This document shows positions 19,729 to 31,169 of a DNA stretch of 64,000 nt, piece after piece (the first letter of the stretch is position 1; each line of letters opens with the position of its first letter). Below the pieces are notes generated by a model. The model did not search any database. It worked only from the letters and a program-made list of their open reading frames with translations, and was not told the DNA's origin. The translations under genes were made by a program, and so were the position numbers. The stretch is taken from contig NZ_JAYKGJ010000002.1 of the NCBI RefSeq assembly GCF_036860695.1, positions 626,001 through 690,000 on the forward strand. The letters run 5' to 3'. Source of the stretch: Rosettibacter firmus (lineage in GTDB: Bacteria; Bacteroidota; Ignavibacteria; Ignavibacteriales; Melioribacteraceae).

Positions 19729-20176
19729 TTTCATCGAAAAAATATTTGGTTCTGGTTTTTATACTGGTTATATTAGAAAGGCGAGTGGTACGTTTGCCAG
19801 TCTTTTAGCAATTTTTATTTTTTTAATCCCGGGCTTTGAAAATCCCACACTAATGATTTTTTTAATAAGCATATTTATAATAATTGGTGTTGATATAGCA
19901 ATAAAATTTGAAAAAGTTTATGGAAATGATCCAAAAGAATTTACACTGGATGAAGTAATTGGAATGTGGATTTCTTTACTTTTTATACCCAAAAAAGTTT
20001 GGTACATATTTATGGCTTTTTTAATATTTAGATTTATGGATATTGTAAAGCCATTTCCAATTCGAAAATCGGAATCATTAAAACATGGATGGGGTGTTAT
20101 AATTGATGATGTACTTGCAGGTATTTATACTTTTATTATTATTCAAATAATATTTAATTTATTGAACAAAAACTAA
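19712..20176 (+). CDS. pgpA: Phosphatidylglycerophosphatase A
   Basis: This 154-residue membrane protein removes the phosphate from phosphatidylglycerophosphate. PgpA family features are SGTFASL near the N-terminus, LDEVIGMW, FRFMDIVKPFP and the closing HGWGVIIDDVLAGIY. The start is the TTG at 19712 inside pgsA. No in-frame ATG precedes the conserved region, so a non-ATG start is required, although its Shine-Dalgarno is poor. The overlap makes translational coupling to pgsA likely. Confidence 0.9.
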   Translation: MELKINFIEKIFGSGFYTGYIRKASGTFASLLAIFIFLIPGFENPTLMIFLISIFIIIGVDIAIKFEKVYGNDPKEFTLDEVIGMWISLLFIPKKVWYIFMAFLIFRFMDIVKPFPIRKSESLKHGWGVIIDDVLAGIYTFIIIQIIFNLLNKN

Positions 20177-20188
20177 CTATTTACATAT

Positions 20189-21445
20189 ATGAATGCATAC
20201 TTAATTACAATTGGTGATGAAATTTTAATTGGTCAGGTTCTAAACACAAATGCTGCTTATCTGGGCGAACAGTTAATAAAAAATGGAATCAAAGTTATAG
20301 GTTCAAGTGTTCTTCCAGATGATGAAAGTAAAATTCTTAAAGAATTTAAAAGAGTATTTAAGTTAAGTGATATCATAATTGTTACTGGTGGATTGGGACC
20401 TACACATGATGATGTAACAAGAAAATGTATAGTAGAATTTTTTGAGACTGAGCTTATTTTGAATGAAGAAGTTTTAAATGATATTAAAAAATTTTTTGAA
20501 GTCAGGGGAAGAGAACTAACAAAAATTAATGAAGAACAGGCACTTGTTCCTAAAATTGCTGAACCAATTAGAAATACTCGTGGCACTGCTCCTGGTATAT
20601 GGATAGAAAAAGATAATAAAATTTTTATAGCAATGCCCGGTGTGCCTTACGAAATGAAAAACATGATGGAAACATATGTATTACCTAAATTGATTAATAA
20701 ACTCGAGCACAAAGGCACAATTATATTAACAAGAAATTTGCTTACTACCGGAATCCCAGAATCTACTTTATTTAGTAAACTTGGAAATATCGATGAGTTA
20801 TTAAATGGAGCAAAACTTGCATTTCTTCCTAATCAATTTGGTGTTAGATTAAGAATTACAGTCGAAGAAAAAGAACAACAAAAAGCAATTTCAAAATTAG
20901 AAGAAGTTGAACAAAAAATACGAAGTATAATTGGAAAATATATTTATGGAAAAGATGATGATACACTTGAAGGTGTTGTAGCAAAATTATTAATCGATAG
21001 AGGATTAAAACTTGCTGTAGCTGAATCATGTACAGGTGGTTTAATTACACATCGTTTAACAAATATTAGTGGTAGCAGTAACTTTTTAGAAAGAGGCGTA
21101 ATTGCTTATAGTAATGCAGCTAAAGTAGAAATCTTAAAAGTTGATGAAGATATAATTTCAAAATATGGAGCAGTTAGTCTCGAAGTAGCAAGACAAATGG
21201 CAGAAGGAGTTAAATCAATTAGTGGAACAGATATTGGCTTATCAACTACTGGAATCATGGGTCCTACAGGAGCTACTCCTACTAAACCTGTTGGTTTAGT
21301 TTATATTGGAATCTGTGATGATAAAATTTGTACAGCAAAAGAATTTAGATTTGGAGATGATAGAATATTAAATAAAGATAGAACTTCTCAAGCAGCACTT
21401 GAAATGCTAAGAAGATATCTATTAGGAATATCTTACGATGATTAG
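20189..21445 (+). CDS. cinA: CinA family protein (competence/damage-inducible; NMN amidohydrolase-type)
   Basis: The 418-residue, full-length two-domain CinA has an N-terminal molybdopterin-binding-like domain (ITIGDEILIGQVLNTNA, VTGGLGPTHDD, MPGVPYEM) and a C-terminal PncC-type deamidase domain (about 255-415) with AVAESCTGGLITHRLTNISG and GIMGPTGATPTKPVGLVYIG. Family members deamidate nicotinamide mononucleotide and hydrolyse ADP-ribose, recycling pyridine nucleotide. The neighbouring thpR, recA and recX form the well-known cinA-recA gene neighbourhood. It overlaps thpR by 8 bases. Confidence 0.93.
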   Translation: MNAYLITIGDEILIGQVLNTNAAYLGEQLIKNGIKVIGSSVLPDDESKILKEFKRVFKLSDIIIVTGGLGPTHDDVTRKCIVEFFETELILNEEVLNDIKKFFEVRGRELTKINEEQALVPKIAEPIRNTRGTAPGIWIEKDNKIFIAMPGVPYEMKNMMETYVLPKLINKLEHKGTIILTRNLLTTGIPESTLFSKLGNIDELLNGAKLAFLPNQFGVRLRITVEEKEQQKAISKLEEVEQKIRSIIGKYIYGKDDDTLEGVVAKLLIDRGLKLAVAESCTGGLITHRLTNISGSSNFLERGVIAYSNAAKVEILKVDEDIISKYGAVSLEVARQMAEGVKSISGTDIGLSTTGIMGPTGATPTKPVGLVYIGICDDKICTAKEFRFGDDRILNKDRTSQAALEMLRRYLLGISYDD

Positions 21446-22007
21446 AACATTTATTGCACTGGAAATACCAGAAGAAGCACTTGAAAAGATAGTAAATATT
21501 AAAAATCAGTTGATTAATGATTATGAAAAATTAAAATGGGAACCCTTAAACAAATTACATCTCACTTTAAAATTCCTGGGCGATACCGAAGAAAATATTG
21601 TACCGAATATATGTTCAGAAATTGAAAAACTATTAAAAAACTATGATATATTAAATCTATCTTTTCAAAAATTTGGTTTATTCATAAAAGATAAAAAACC
21701 AAGGATATTATGGATTGGATTAAATGATAATGATAAACTTATTAAATTAGCAAATGAAATTGATGAATTAATTTCAAAATTTGGATACCTGAAAGAAAAA
21801 AGAAAATTTACACCTCATATTACACTATTAAGAATTAAAGATAAAGACGAAAAATTTTATAAAGATTTTTATAAACTTACAGAAGTAGAAATTCCAGAAA
21901 TTAATTTTAATGCTAACAAAATCACTTTTTTTAAAAGTACATTATTAAAAAGTGGTTCAGTGTATGAGCCATTAAAAAGTTTTTATATAAAAAATAAAGG
22001 AGAATAA
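21438..22007 (+). CDS. thpR: RNA 2',3'-cyclic phosphodiesterase (LigT-like)
   Basis: This 189-residue member of the 2H phosphoesterase family has both catalytic HxTx motifs: HLTLKFLG (about residue 41) and HITLLRI (about 126). It hydrolyses 2',3'-cyclic phosphate ends of RNA. The opening [13 protein letters not shown] is typical. It sits between cinA (8-base overlap) and recA (2-base gap), as in many bacteria, which suggests one transcript. Confidence 0.92.
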   Translation: MIRTFIALEIPEEALEKIVNIKNQLINDYEKLKWEPLNKLHLTLKFLGDTEENIVPNICSEIEKLLKNYDILNLSFQKFGLFIKDKKPRILWIGLNDNDKLIKLANEIDELISKFGYLKEKRKFTPHITLLRIKDKDEKFYKDFYKLTEVEIPEINFNANKITFFKSTLLKSGSVYEPLKSFYIKNKGE

Positions 22008-22009
22008 AA

Positions 22010-23062
22010 ATGTCGCTGGATAAAGATGCAAGAATGAAAATATTAGAAGATACTATTGCTAATCTTGAAAAAACTTATGGTAAAGGAACGATAATGAAAC
22101 TTGGGGATGGAGTAATTAATAAAGTAGAAGCAATCTCTACAGGTTCATTATCGCTTGATTATGCACTCGGGATAGGTGGTGTACCCAGAGGAAGAATCAT
22201 CGAAATTTTTGGTCCTGAATCATCTGGTAAAACTACTCTTTGCCTTCATATCATAGCCGAAGCTCAAAAAAAGGGTGGTCTTGCTGCATTCATTGATGCC
22301 GAACATGCACTTGACTTAAATTATGCAAAACGTCTTGGCGTTGATACTTCAAATCTTTTATTATCACAACCAGATTTTGGTGAACAGGCTCTTGAGATTG
22401 TAGATACTTTAATTAGAAGTAATGCTCTCGATGTAATTGTTATAGACTCTGTTGCAGCATTAGTGCCTCGTACAGAAATTGAAGGTGATATGGGCGATCC
22501 TCAAATGGCTGTGCAGGCAAGATTAATGTCGCAAGCTCTTAGAAAAATTACAGGGGCTATAAGTAAATCTAAAACTTGTGTGATATTTACAAATCAATTA
22601 AGAAGTAAAATTGGTGTTATGTTTGGAAATCCCGAAACAACTACAGGTGGTAATGCACTTAAATTTTATGCATCGGTTAGATTAGATATTAGAAGAGTTA
22701 ATGCAATTAAAGATGGTAATAATGTAATTGGTAGCAGAACAAAAGTAAAAATTGTTAAGAGTAAAGTTGCCCCACCTTTCAAAGAAGTTGAATTTGATAT
22801 TCTTTATAACGAAGGAATTAGTAAAGCAGGTGATATTATAGATTTAGCAACAGAACACGGAATTCTTAAAAAAAGTGGTGCATGGTTTACTTATAAAGAT
22901 GAACGATTCCAGGGTCGTGAGCAATTGAAACAACGAATGCTTGAAGATCCAAAATTTTTTGAAACACTCGAAAAAGAAGTAAGAAGTGTTCTTGGAATGA
23001 CAAACGGTGAAACGCAAGAATCTACAACTGAACCTGAGACAAAAAATAAAAAAACTAAATGA
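22010..23062 (+). CDS. recA: Recombinase RecA
   Basis: This 350-residue RecA carries the Walker A motif GPESSGKT (68-75), the Walker B region [13 protein letters not shown], loop-2 residues in [21 protein letters not shown], and the acidic/lysine-rich C-terminal tail. It forms the ATP-dependent strand-exchange filament and co-activates SOS. A good site (AAAGGAG) precedes the ATG at 22010. No SOS box is visible because the gene lies within an operon, only two bases after thpR. It overlaps recX by four bases (ATGA). Confidence 0.98.
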   Translation: MSLDKDARMKILEDTIANLEKTYGKGTIMKLGDGVINKVEAISTGSLSLDYALGIGGVPRGRIIEIFGPESSGKTTLCLHIIAEAQKKGGLAAFIDAEHALDLNYAKRLGVDTSNLLLSQPDFGEQALEIVDTLIRSNALDVIVIDSVAALVPRTEIEGDMGDPQMAVQARLMSQALRKITGAISKSKTCVIFTNQLRSKIGVMFGNPETTTGGNALKFYASVRLDIRRVNAIKDGNNVIGSRTKVKIVKSKVAPPFKEVEFDILYNEGISKAGDIIDLATEHGILKKSGAWFTYKDERFQGREQLKQRMLEDPKFFETLEKEVRSVLGMTNGETQESTTEPETKNKKTK

Positions 23063-23691
23063 TCATAACATCAATTAAAAAAAAAGGGAATAATGTTGAA
23101 ATTCAATTTGATGAAGGTAAACCAATATTACTTGATCATAGAGTAGTAATCGATAATGGTTTAAGAAAAAACGATGTAATTACAGAAAGTAAAAAGAATG
23201 AATTATTACATTTAAATGAAAAATTCATAATAAAAAATACAGCATTAAAATTTATCTTAAGAAGATTGCATTCTGTTCAGGAATTAAAGAATAAATTATT
23301 AAAAAAAAATTTCAATAAAGAGCTGATTAATGAAGTTATAAACGAATTAATATCAAAAAATTATTTGAACGATTTAGAATTTTGCAAAGCATATTTTGAA
23401 GAACGCTTCGTAAGAAAAAAAATAGGAATAAATAAAATAAAGTTAGAATTACTAAAAAAAGGTGTAGAAAAAAAAATAATAGATGAAGTAATAAATGAAG
23501 CAGATGAGAATGCATCTTTAAACAACGCTTATGAAGTAGCAATAAAAAAATTGAGATTAATCCAGCATAAAAAATTAGATAAACAAAAAAAACAACAAAA
23601 GTTATATTCATTTTTAGTATCGAAGGGTTTTCAGACAGATATTATTTTAAAGGTATTAAAAAAATTAAATCTCGATGAAGAAGCTTTGTAA
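23059..23691 (+). CDS. recX: Regulatory protein RecX
   Basis: This 210-residue protein has the three-repeat helical RecX architecture (segments like [31 protein letters not shown] and [20 protein letters not shown]). RecX modulates RecA filaments. The ATGA overlap with recA means coupled translation. The sequence is very lysine-rich, in line with the AT-rich genome. The conserved position directly after recA supports the call beyond the weak sequence conservation of the family. Confidence 0.9.
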   Translation: MIITSIKKKGNNVEIQFDEGKPILLDHRVVIDNGLRKNDVITESKKNELLHLNEKFIIKNTALKFILRRLHSVQELKNKLLKKNFNKELINEVINELISKNYLNDLEFCKAYFEERFVRKKIGINKIKLELLKKGVEKKIIDEVINEADENASLNNAYEVAIKKLRLIQHKKLDKQKKQQKLYSFLVSKGFQTDIILKVLKKLNLDEEAL

Positions 23692-23852
23692 ATTTTGTAG
23701 ATAGAATCATTATATGTATTTTTACACCTAAATTTTGAAAAATTTCTCATTCTTAATTAAAAACCTTAAAGCTAATTCTAACTGGCACTTTAATGGTGAA
23801 GTCTATTATTAAATGTAAAGAAAGAATTAATTATTTTTCATCGTAAAATGAA

Positions 23853-23877
23853 AGGCCACTTTGTGTGGTCTTTTTTT
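23853..23877 (+). terminator. Rho-independent terminator before guaB
   Basis: AGGCCAC pairs with GTGGTCT (one G-U pair) around the loop TTTGT, followed by seven T. It lies 160 bases after recX and 42 bases before guaB, so it either ends the recX transcript or acts as an attenuator in the guaB leader. Nothing else was recognised in the 228-base gap. Confidence 0.7.
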
Positions 23878-23919
23878 GTTTATTAGGAATTATTAATATT
23901 TATTTTTCAGGAGGAATAA

Positions 23920-25398
<1,479 letters not shown>

Positions 25399-25429
25399 TA
25401 AAATATTCTGTTGCATTTAAGGTGTCATG

Positions 25430-26722
25430 ATGTTTAAAGTTCTTATTCTGGCGTATTACTATCCTCCAATGGGTTTAAGTGGAGTTCAACGTACACTGAA
25501 ATTTACTAAGTACATGCCAAAATTTAATTGGCATCCAACTGTTATAACTACAGGAAATGCTGCTTATTATGCCCACGATTTTAGTCTTTTAAGAGAGGCA
25601 GAAGAAGCTGGTGTTAAAATTATAAGAACAGATTCTTTTGATATAAACTCTATAATTGGTAAAAAATTTCATACTGTAAATGTTCCTAAAGAATTCTTAA
25701 GAAAGATTTATTCATATTTTTCTAAAATCCTTTTTATCCCTGATAATAAAAAATCCTGGGCAAAAAAATCTTACGCAATTGCTAGAGAATTGTTACAAAA
25801 AGAAAAATATGATGTTCTGTTTGTTACCTGTCCACCTTTTTCCAGCTTTATTTATGCAGCAAATTTAAAGAAGGAATTTAATATACCATTAATTGTAGAT
25901 TATAGAGATTTATGGTACGAAAACCATTTTTCATTTTATCCAACTCCTTATCATAAAAGAAAAAATAAAAAATTAGAATATAATTCCTTAAAAGCTGCAG
26001 ATAGAATTATTGTAATAAATAGAAGGATAAAAGAAAAATTACTTACTGATTATCCATTCCTTACATATGATGAAATTATAATTATTCCTCATGGTTTTGA
26101 CCCAGAAGACTTTAATATTAACATAGATGATTTAGTCAAAGAAAAAACTAAAATGAGATTTACTTATTCTGGTCTTTTCTATGAGAACAATACACCAAAA
26201 TACTTTTTAAATGCTTTTAAAAAACTTTCGATTGAAAGACCAGATATTACAGCAAATATCGAACTTGAATTTGTTGGTTTAATGAGAGATGAGTACATAA
26301 AATTAATTAATGATCTAAAATTAAATGAGTTTGTAAAAATTTATGGCTATCTTGAACATAAGGAAGCAATAAAAAAAATTATGAGTTCAGATATTCTATG
26401 GATGATGGTAGGAAAAAATGTAAAAAATGTTGATACAATTTCAACAAGTAAATTATACGAATATTTTGGAACACGAAAACCTATTCTTGGATGTGTACCT
26501 AATGGAGCAGCAAAATCTGCTTTGATAGAATATGGGGCTTCATTTATAACTTCTCCAGATGATGTTGATGAAATAAAAGAAAAAATAATTGAAATTCATT
26601 CTCTATACAGTAATAATATGTTACCAAAACCTAACGAAGAGTTTGTTCAAAGACATAATAGAATTTTATTAACTGAACAACTTATAACACAATTCCAATT
26701 TAGTTTAAAGGATTTACCATGA
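25430..26722 (+). CDS. Glycosyltransferase family 4-like protein
   Basis: This protein of about 430 residues has a GT-B fold. The N-terminal donor of the pattern YYYPPMGLSGVQRTLKFTKY is typical of GT4 enzymes, and the C-terminal Rossmann half contains IIPHGFDPEDF, LYEYFGTRKPILG and DDVDEIKEKI. It probably transfers a sugar to a cell-surface glycan; donor and acceptor are unknown. Two ATGs are adjacent (25427 and 25430); AAGGTG at 25419-25424 suits the second better. Its stop overlaps purD by four bases. Confidence 0.8.
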   Translation: MFKVLILAYYYPPMGLSGVQRTLKFTKYMPKFNWHPTVITTGNAAYYAHDFSLLREAEEAGVKIIRTDSFDINSIIGKKFHTVNVPKEFLRKIYSYFSKILFIPDNKKSWAKKSYAIARELLQKEKYDVLFVTCPPFSSFIYAANLKKEFNIPLIVDYRDLWYENHFSFYPTPYHKRKNKKLEYNSLKAADRIIVINRRIKEKLLTDYPFLTYDEIIIIPHGFDPEDFNINIDDLVKEKTKMRFTYSGLFYENNTPKYFLNAFKKLSIERPDITANIELEFVGLMRDEYIKLINDLKLNEFVKIYGYLEHKEAIKKIMSSDILWMMVGKNVKNVDTISTSKLYEYFGTRKPILGCVPNGAAKSALIEYGASFITSPDDVDEIKEKIIEIHSLYSNNMLPKPNEEFVQRHNRILLTEQLITQFQFSLKDLP

Positions 26723-27993
26723 AAGTTGTATTAATAGGTTCAGGTGGAAGAGAACATGCTCTTGCATGGAAAATTTCTCAAAGTAAACTACTCGATAAAT
26801 TATTTATAATTCCAGGAAATCCAGGTACAAAACAATTAGGCGAGAATGTTTTAATTGATCCTAATAACATTAATGAGATTGTTAGATTTTGTGTGGATAG
26901 AAAAATTGATCTTGTAGTGGTTGGACCAGAAAAACCTTTGATAGATGGAATAGCTGATGTTTTAATTGGTCAGGGAATAAAAGTATTTGGTCCAACAAAA
27001 AATGCAGCACGAATTGAAGGCGAAAAATCTTTTGCAAAAGATTTAATGAAGAAATTTAATATATCAACTGCCAACTATGAAGTATTTTCAAGCGAACAAT
27101 ATAAAGAGGCACTTGAATATTTAAGTAACACAAATTATCCCATTGTAATTAAAGCAGATGGTATTGCAGCAGGGAAAGGAGTGGTTATTTGTGATGATTA
27201 TAAATCTGCTCAAAATACAATAGAAGATTATTTCATAAAATCGATACTTGGCAATGCAGGTAAAAAAGTTGTTATTGAAGAATTTATGAGTGGTCAAGAA
27301 GCATCTGTGTTTGCAATTACAGATGGAAATAATTTTGTTTTACTTCCTCCTGCTCAGGACCATAAAAGAATTGGGGAAGGAGATACAGGTAAAAATACTG
27401 GTGGCATGGGAGCATACGCTCCAACACCTTTTGTAAACGATAAATTAATGGATGAGATTTCTAATAAAATTATAAAACCTACATTAAATGCATTAAATAT
27501 TACAAATAATAAATATGTTGGCTGTTTATACTGCGGTTTAATGTTGACAGATGATGGACCTAAGGTTGTGGAATTTAATTGTCGCTTTGGAGATCCAGAA
27601 ACTCAAGTAATCTTGCCACTCCTTGAAGGAGATTTTCTTGAATTGCTTTACTCAGCAGCATCAGGTTCTATAAAAGAATCAGTATTTTATAACGGAGGAG
27701 CATCTGTCTGTGTAGTAGCTGCTTCTAAAGGTTATCCAGATAAATATGATGTAGGTAAAGAAATTTTTGGATTGGACTTAATAAATGATAAAGATATAAT
27801 TATTTATCATGCAGGAACTAAAGAGCAAAATGGTAAAATTCTGACCAATGGTGGTAGAGTTTTAGGCATTACATCTATATTAAAGGAAAATAATCTATCT
27901 TATGCAAAACAAAGATGTTACGAAGTTCTTTCAAAAATAAACTTCGATGGTATTTATTATCGTAGAGATATTGCTGATAAAGCTTTAAAATAA
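26719..27993 (+). CDS. purD: Phosphoribosylamine--glycine ligase
   Basis: This 424-residue ATP-grasp enzyme of de novo purine synthesis shows GSGGREHALAWKI at the start, the ATP-grasp region IVIKADGIAAGKGVV, EEFMSGQEASVFAITDG, PPAQDHKR and EFNCRFGDPETQ. It makes glycinamide ribonucleotide from phosphoribosylamine and glycine. It overlaps the preceding glycosyltransferase by four bases and ends 7 bases from a convergent HIT-family gene; no terminator hairpin is visible in that gap. Confidence 0.96.
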   Translation: MKVVLIGSGGREHALAWKISQSKLLDKLFIIPGNPGTKQLGENVLIDPNNINEIVRFCVDRKIDLVVVGPEKPLIDGIADVLIGQGIKVFGPTKNAARIEGEKSFAKDLMKKFNISTANYEVFSSEQYKEALEYLSNTNYPIVIKADGIAAGKGVVICDDYKSAQNTIEDYFIKSILGNAGKKVVIEEFMSGQEASVFAITDGNNFVLLPPAQDHKRIGEGDTGKNTGGMGAYAPTPFVNDKLMDEISNKIIKPTLNALNITNNKYVGCLYCGLMLTDDGPKVVEFNCRFGDPETQVILPLLEGDFLELLYSAASGSIKESVFYNGGASVCVVAASKGYPDKYDVGKEIFGLDLINDKDIIIYHAGTKEQNGKILTNGGRVLGITSILKENNLSYAKQRCYEVLSKINFDGIYYRRDIADKALK

Positions 27994-28000
27994 TTACTTA

Positions 28001-28351
28001 TCAACCTGGAGGCCAGTTCATTTTTCTTCCACCAAGTAAATGTAAATGCAAATGATATACTTCCTGGCCAGCATCTGGACCACTATTTATCACAATTCTA
28101 TAGCCTGATTCACTAATCCCAAAATCTTTTGCGATTTTATTTGCTGCATCAAATAAATCTCCTAAAATCGGAGCATGCAATTTCCCATTAATATCTTTTG
28201 TAGTAGTAATCTCTGTAATTTTAGGGATAATCAAAATATGAACAGGAGCTTGTGGTTTAATGTCTTTAAAAGCAAGTACAGTATCCGTTTCGTAAACTAT
28301 TTCAGCAGGAATTTCTTTACGAATTATTTTTGCAAAAATTGTTTCTCCCAT
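28001..28351 (-). CDS. HIT-family (histidine triad) nucleotide-binding protein
   Basis: This 116-residue protein of the HINT branch has the family opening ([18 protein letters not shown]), [18 protein letters not shown] and the catalytic triad [12 protein letters not shown], ending in WPPG as Hint proteins do. Members hydrolyse adenosine phosphoramidates and related AMP conjugates. It lies 3 bases after the sigma-54 activator on the same strand, so the two are probably cotranscribed; no functional link is known. Confidence 0.92.
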   Translation of the reverse strand: MGETIFAKIIRKEIPAEIVYETDTVLAFKDIKPQAPVHILIIPKITEITTTKDINGKLHAPILGDLFDAANKIAKDFGISESGYRIVINSGPDAGQEVYHLHLHLLGGRKMNWPPG

Positions 28352-28354
28352 TTT

Positions 28355-29707
28355 TCACCTCTTTTCTATTCCATACTTTTTAATTTTATTATATAAATGA
28401 CTTCTTTGAATACCAAGTAATTCTGCAGTTTTACTTATATTCCAGCCATTTGATTCAAGCTGTTTTATAATAAAAGCTCTTTCTGCTTTTTCTTTGAATT
28501 CCTGGAATGTATTTGTTGTACTAAGAATATCATCAATCCTTGTTACAGTATTGGAAATATATTGATTAACTTCTCTGGGAGTTATCACTGTAGCTGATTC
28601 CATTATTACAACTCTTTCTATAAAATTTCTTAATTCTCTTACATTCCCTTTCCATGGCAAATTTTTTAGTATTTCAATAGCATTAATATCCCATGTTTTA
28701 ATAGGGAATTTATTTTTTTCACAAATAATTTTTGTGAAATGTTCAATCAGCAATGGAATATCTTCTTTTCTTTCTCGCAGGGGAGGTATATGAATTGGAA
28801 TTACGTTTAATCTGTGATATAAATCTTCTCTAAAATTTCCTTTCTCAATCTCTTTTTCTAAATCTTTATTAGTAGCAGAAATTATTCTAACATCAACTTC
28901 AATTTTTGATGAACCACCAACTCTTTCAATTTTTCCTTCTTCAATAGCACGAAGTACTTTTGCTTGTGCCTGCAAACTCATATCACCAATTTCATCTAAA
29001 AAAAGATTACTACCATTTGCTAATTCAAATTTTCCAATTCTTTGCTTAATTGCACCAGTAAAAGAACCTTTTTCGTGACCAAATAATTCTGATTCAATTA
29101 ATTCTTGAGGAATGGCTGCACAATTAACTTCGATTAATTCTTTATGAGAACGATTACTTTGTTTGTGAATTTCCTGGGCAACGAGTTCTTTTCCAGTTCC
29201 ATTTTCTCCAGTAATTAAAATTCTTGCATCGGTTTTAGCTACCTTTAAGATTGTCTCAAGAATTTTTTGTATTGCTGAGCTTTTGCCTATAATTTTTTCT
29301 TCTGAGCTTACAACACTTTTTAACTTTTTGTACTCTTTAACTAAATTTGATTGTTCATAAGCATTTCGAACTGAAATTAATAGTTTGTCTCTATCAATTG
29401 GCTTTTCCAGAAAATCAAAAGCTCCTAACTTTGTAGCCAGTATTGCATTTTGAATATTTGCGTGTGCGGAAATAATAATTACTTTTAAATCAATATTTTT
29501 TTCGTTCAACCAGTTTAAAATATCAAAGCCATTTTTATCTGGCATTTGAATATCAAGCAGTAAAACATCATAATCACCGTGCTCAATTTTTTGCATTCCT
29601 ATATTCGAATCAGTAGAGTAATCAACTACATAATTTTCGTACTCAAGAATCATTTTAATTGATTCACAAATTTCTAATTCGTCATCAATTATCAAAATTG
29701 ATCTCAT
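28355..29707 (-). CDS. Sigma-54-dependent response regulator (NtrC family)
   Basis: This 450-residue protein has three domains: a receiver (1-120, phospho-acceptor Asp52 in LLLDIQMPD), an AAA+ sigma-54 activation domain (about 138-370, Walker A GENGTGKE at 167-174, sigma-54 contact loop GSFTGA at 214-219, Walker B LFLDEIGDM), and a C-terminal Fis-type helix-turn-helix (about 405-447). It should activate sigma-54 promoters when phosphorylated. The contact loop has Ser for the usual Ala, a tolerated variant. No cognate kinase is adjacent. The start overlaps the preceding stop (TAATG). Confidence 0.93.
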   Translation of the reverse strand: MRSILIIDDELEICESIKMILEYENYVVDYSTDSNIGMQKIEHGDYDVLLLDIQMPDKNGFDILNWLNEKNIDLKVIIISAHANIQNAILATKLGAFDFLEKPIDRDKLLISVRNAYEQSNLVKEYKKLKSVVSSEEKIIGKSSAIQKILETILKVAKTDARILITGENGTGKELVAQEIHKQSNRSHKELIEVNCAAIPQELIESELFGHEKGSFTGAIKQRIGKFELANGSNLFLDEIGDMSLQAQAKVLRAIEEGKIERVGGSSKIEVDVRIISATNKDLEKEIEKGNFREDLYHRLNVIPIHIPPLRERKEDIPLLIEHFTKIICEKNKFPIKTWDINAIEILKNLPWKGNVRELRNFIERVVIMESATVITPREVNQYISNTVTRIDDILSTTNTFQEFKEKAERAFIIKQLESNGWNISKTAELLGIQRSHLYNKIKKYGIEKR

Positions 29708-30396
29708 TAGTAAATCCTTATAAATAGTAACTGATAAATTTTCAATATATCTGATGGGAGAATATTTTTTTTATTTCTTAATACATTACCATATAAACTA
29801 CCAAGATAATTAATTAAAATATCACGCATATCATAACTACCATCAATAAAAATTGCATCTTCAATTGTTTCTACAAAAATACCTATTAATTTAGATAAAT
29901 TAAACGAGCCAGTATTATAGGATAAAAACGCATTCCCGAAAAAGTGAGAAAGTTTATCTTTATCACCAGATTCAGTTCTTGGAGAATCAAAGAATAATTT
30001 TTGTGGGAGATTATTTAATCGTTTTTTAAAAACTTCATTTGGTGGAGAAGGGAGAGGAATAGCTAATTGAATATCAAATAAAAAACGAAGTCTAATTTTC
30101 TCAAAAGGTAAGCATGAAAATGTCAAACATAAAAGTGCTTCGGATATATCATTATTAAAAAATTTTAATGCTTTTAAGTAAATTGAATCCACAAGTTGTG
30201 TATGATTTATGTTTTCTTTCAGGTTTTGAAATTCTACAGAACTTATGTAATCTGATAAGTAATGCAGACCACCATAAAAATTTTTTTCATATAATTTTTG
30301 TGAATAGACTTGTTTAGTAAAAATATTCAAAACAATAAAAGTTGTTATTAATAACATTACATAATTTGAATTTAGAATTGAATATAATTTATTCAT
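29707..30396 (-). CDS. Putative membrane or exported protein, VanZ/YfiM-like features
   Basis: This 229-residue protein has an N-terminal hydrophobic segment (about 12-30) serving as signal or anchor. The C-terminal half contains DKLSHFFGNAFLSY, then ETIEDAIFIDGS and DILINYLGSLYGN. An Asp-Lys-x-x-His motif followed by a D...N..G segment is reminiscent of the VanZ/YfiM-type families, whose biochemical role is poorly known. This resemblance is by eye only. It is coupled to the downstream sigma-54 activator (one-base overlap), which may point to an envelope-related signal. Confidence 0.55.
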   Translation of the reverse strand: MNKLYSILNSNYVMLLITTFIVLNIFTKQVYSQKLYEKNFYGGLHYLSDYISSVEFQNLKENINHTQLVDSIYLKALKFFNNDISEALLCLTFSCLPFEKIRLRFLFDIQLAIPLPSPPNEVFKKRLNNLPQKLFFDSPRTESGDKDKLSHFFGNAFLSYNTGSFNLSKLIGIFVETIEDAIFIDGSYDMRDILINYLGSLYGNVLRNKKNILPSDILKIYQLLFIRIY

Positions 30397-30586
30397 ACAA
30401 TTTTTTTAATTCAGGAATAAAAGAATAATCAATAAAATCTTCTGGCATTTTGAATTGAGAATGTGTAACAGTTTATAATTTATAATAGATTGTTTGCATA
30501 CTTTACAAATGATTTCCTTAATAAATTAGATTTTCTTAGAACTCAATTTTGTTCTACTTTAAACTTCATATTAATCTCAACAATTT

Positions 30587-31168
30587 TTAATCACAATAAA
30601 GTTTATTTTTCATTATATATTCTTTTACTTTGGGCGGAACTAAAAAATCAATTGATAAATTATTTTTAACTCTTTCACGAATATCTGTCGATGATATTTC
30701 AATAGTAGGTGTATTAAGTATAATTGCTTTTTCAAAATATTTATGTTTTTGTTCTACTTCTTTATCTATACTTCTTTTCATTACAACTAATTTTGCTAAA
30801 TCAAGAATTTCATCTGGCTTATGCCATTTATCAAAAACAATTAAATTATCATAACCAATTATTAGTTCTATGTAATTGTAAGATTTTTTTAGCTCAACAA
30901 TAGTATCATATGTATAAGAAATTGTTCCTTTTCTTATCTCGTAATCATTTATTTCAAAGTATGGAATATTTTCTATTGCAAGTCTCAGCATATTTAATCT
31001 ATGAACTGGATTTGATGAATTTTGATTTGTTTTATGTGGTGAAATAAAACATGGTATAAAAATTATTTTATCCAACTTTCTTTGTTCAAAAACATATTGT
31101 GTTGTTATTAAATGTCCTACATGAACAGGATCGAATGTACCACCAAAAATCCCTATTCTTTTATCCAT
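30587..31168 (-). CDS. nadD: Nicotinate-nucleotide adenylyltransferase
   Basis: This 193-residue enzyme makes deamido-NAD from nicotinate mononucleotide and ATP. The nucleotidyltransferase signature is at the N-terminus (GIFGGTFDPVHVGHL), with FIPCFISPHKTN, and the ISSTDIRERVKN substrate motif near the C-terminus. The start lies one base after the PrsW-like gene, so they form one transcript. The 190 bases downstream hold no gene I can support beyond a doubtful 19-codon frame. Confidence 0.94.
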   Translation of the reverse strand: MDKRIGIFGGTFDPVHVGHLITTQYVFEQRKLDKIIFIPCFISPHKTNQNSSNPVHRLNMLRLAIENIPYFEINDYEIRKGTISYTYDTIVELKKSYNYIELIIGYDNLIVFDKWHKPDEILDLAKLVVMKRSIDKEVEQKHKYFEKAIILNTPTIEISSTDIRERVKNNLSIDFLVPPKVKEYIMKNKLYCD

Positions 31169-31169
31169 A

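Noticed and set aside
23783-23800. TGGCAC match resembling the -24 half of a sigma-54 promoter before guaB
   Set aside because: The -12 half is poor (TGGTG at the expected position) and guaB is a housekeeping gene; chance is likely.
30397-30490. Apparent partial duplication of the VanZ/YfiM-like gene start just upstream of it
   Set aside because: The similarity is weak, AT-driven and covers about 30 bases only.
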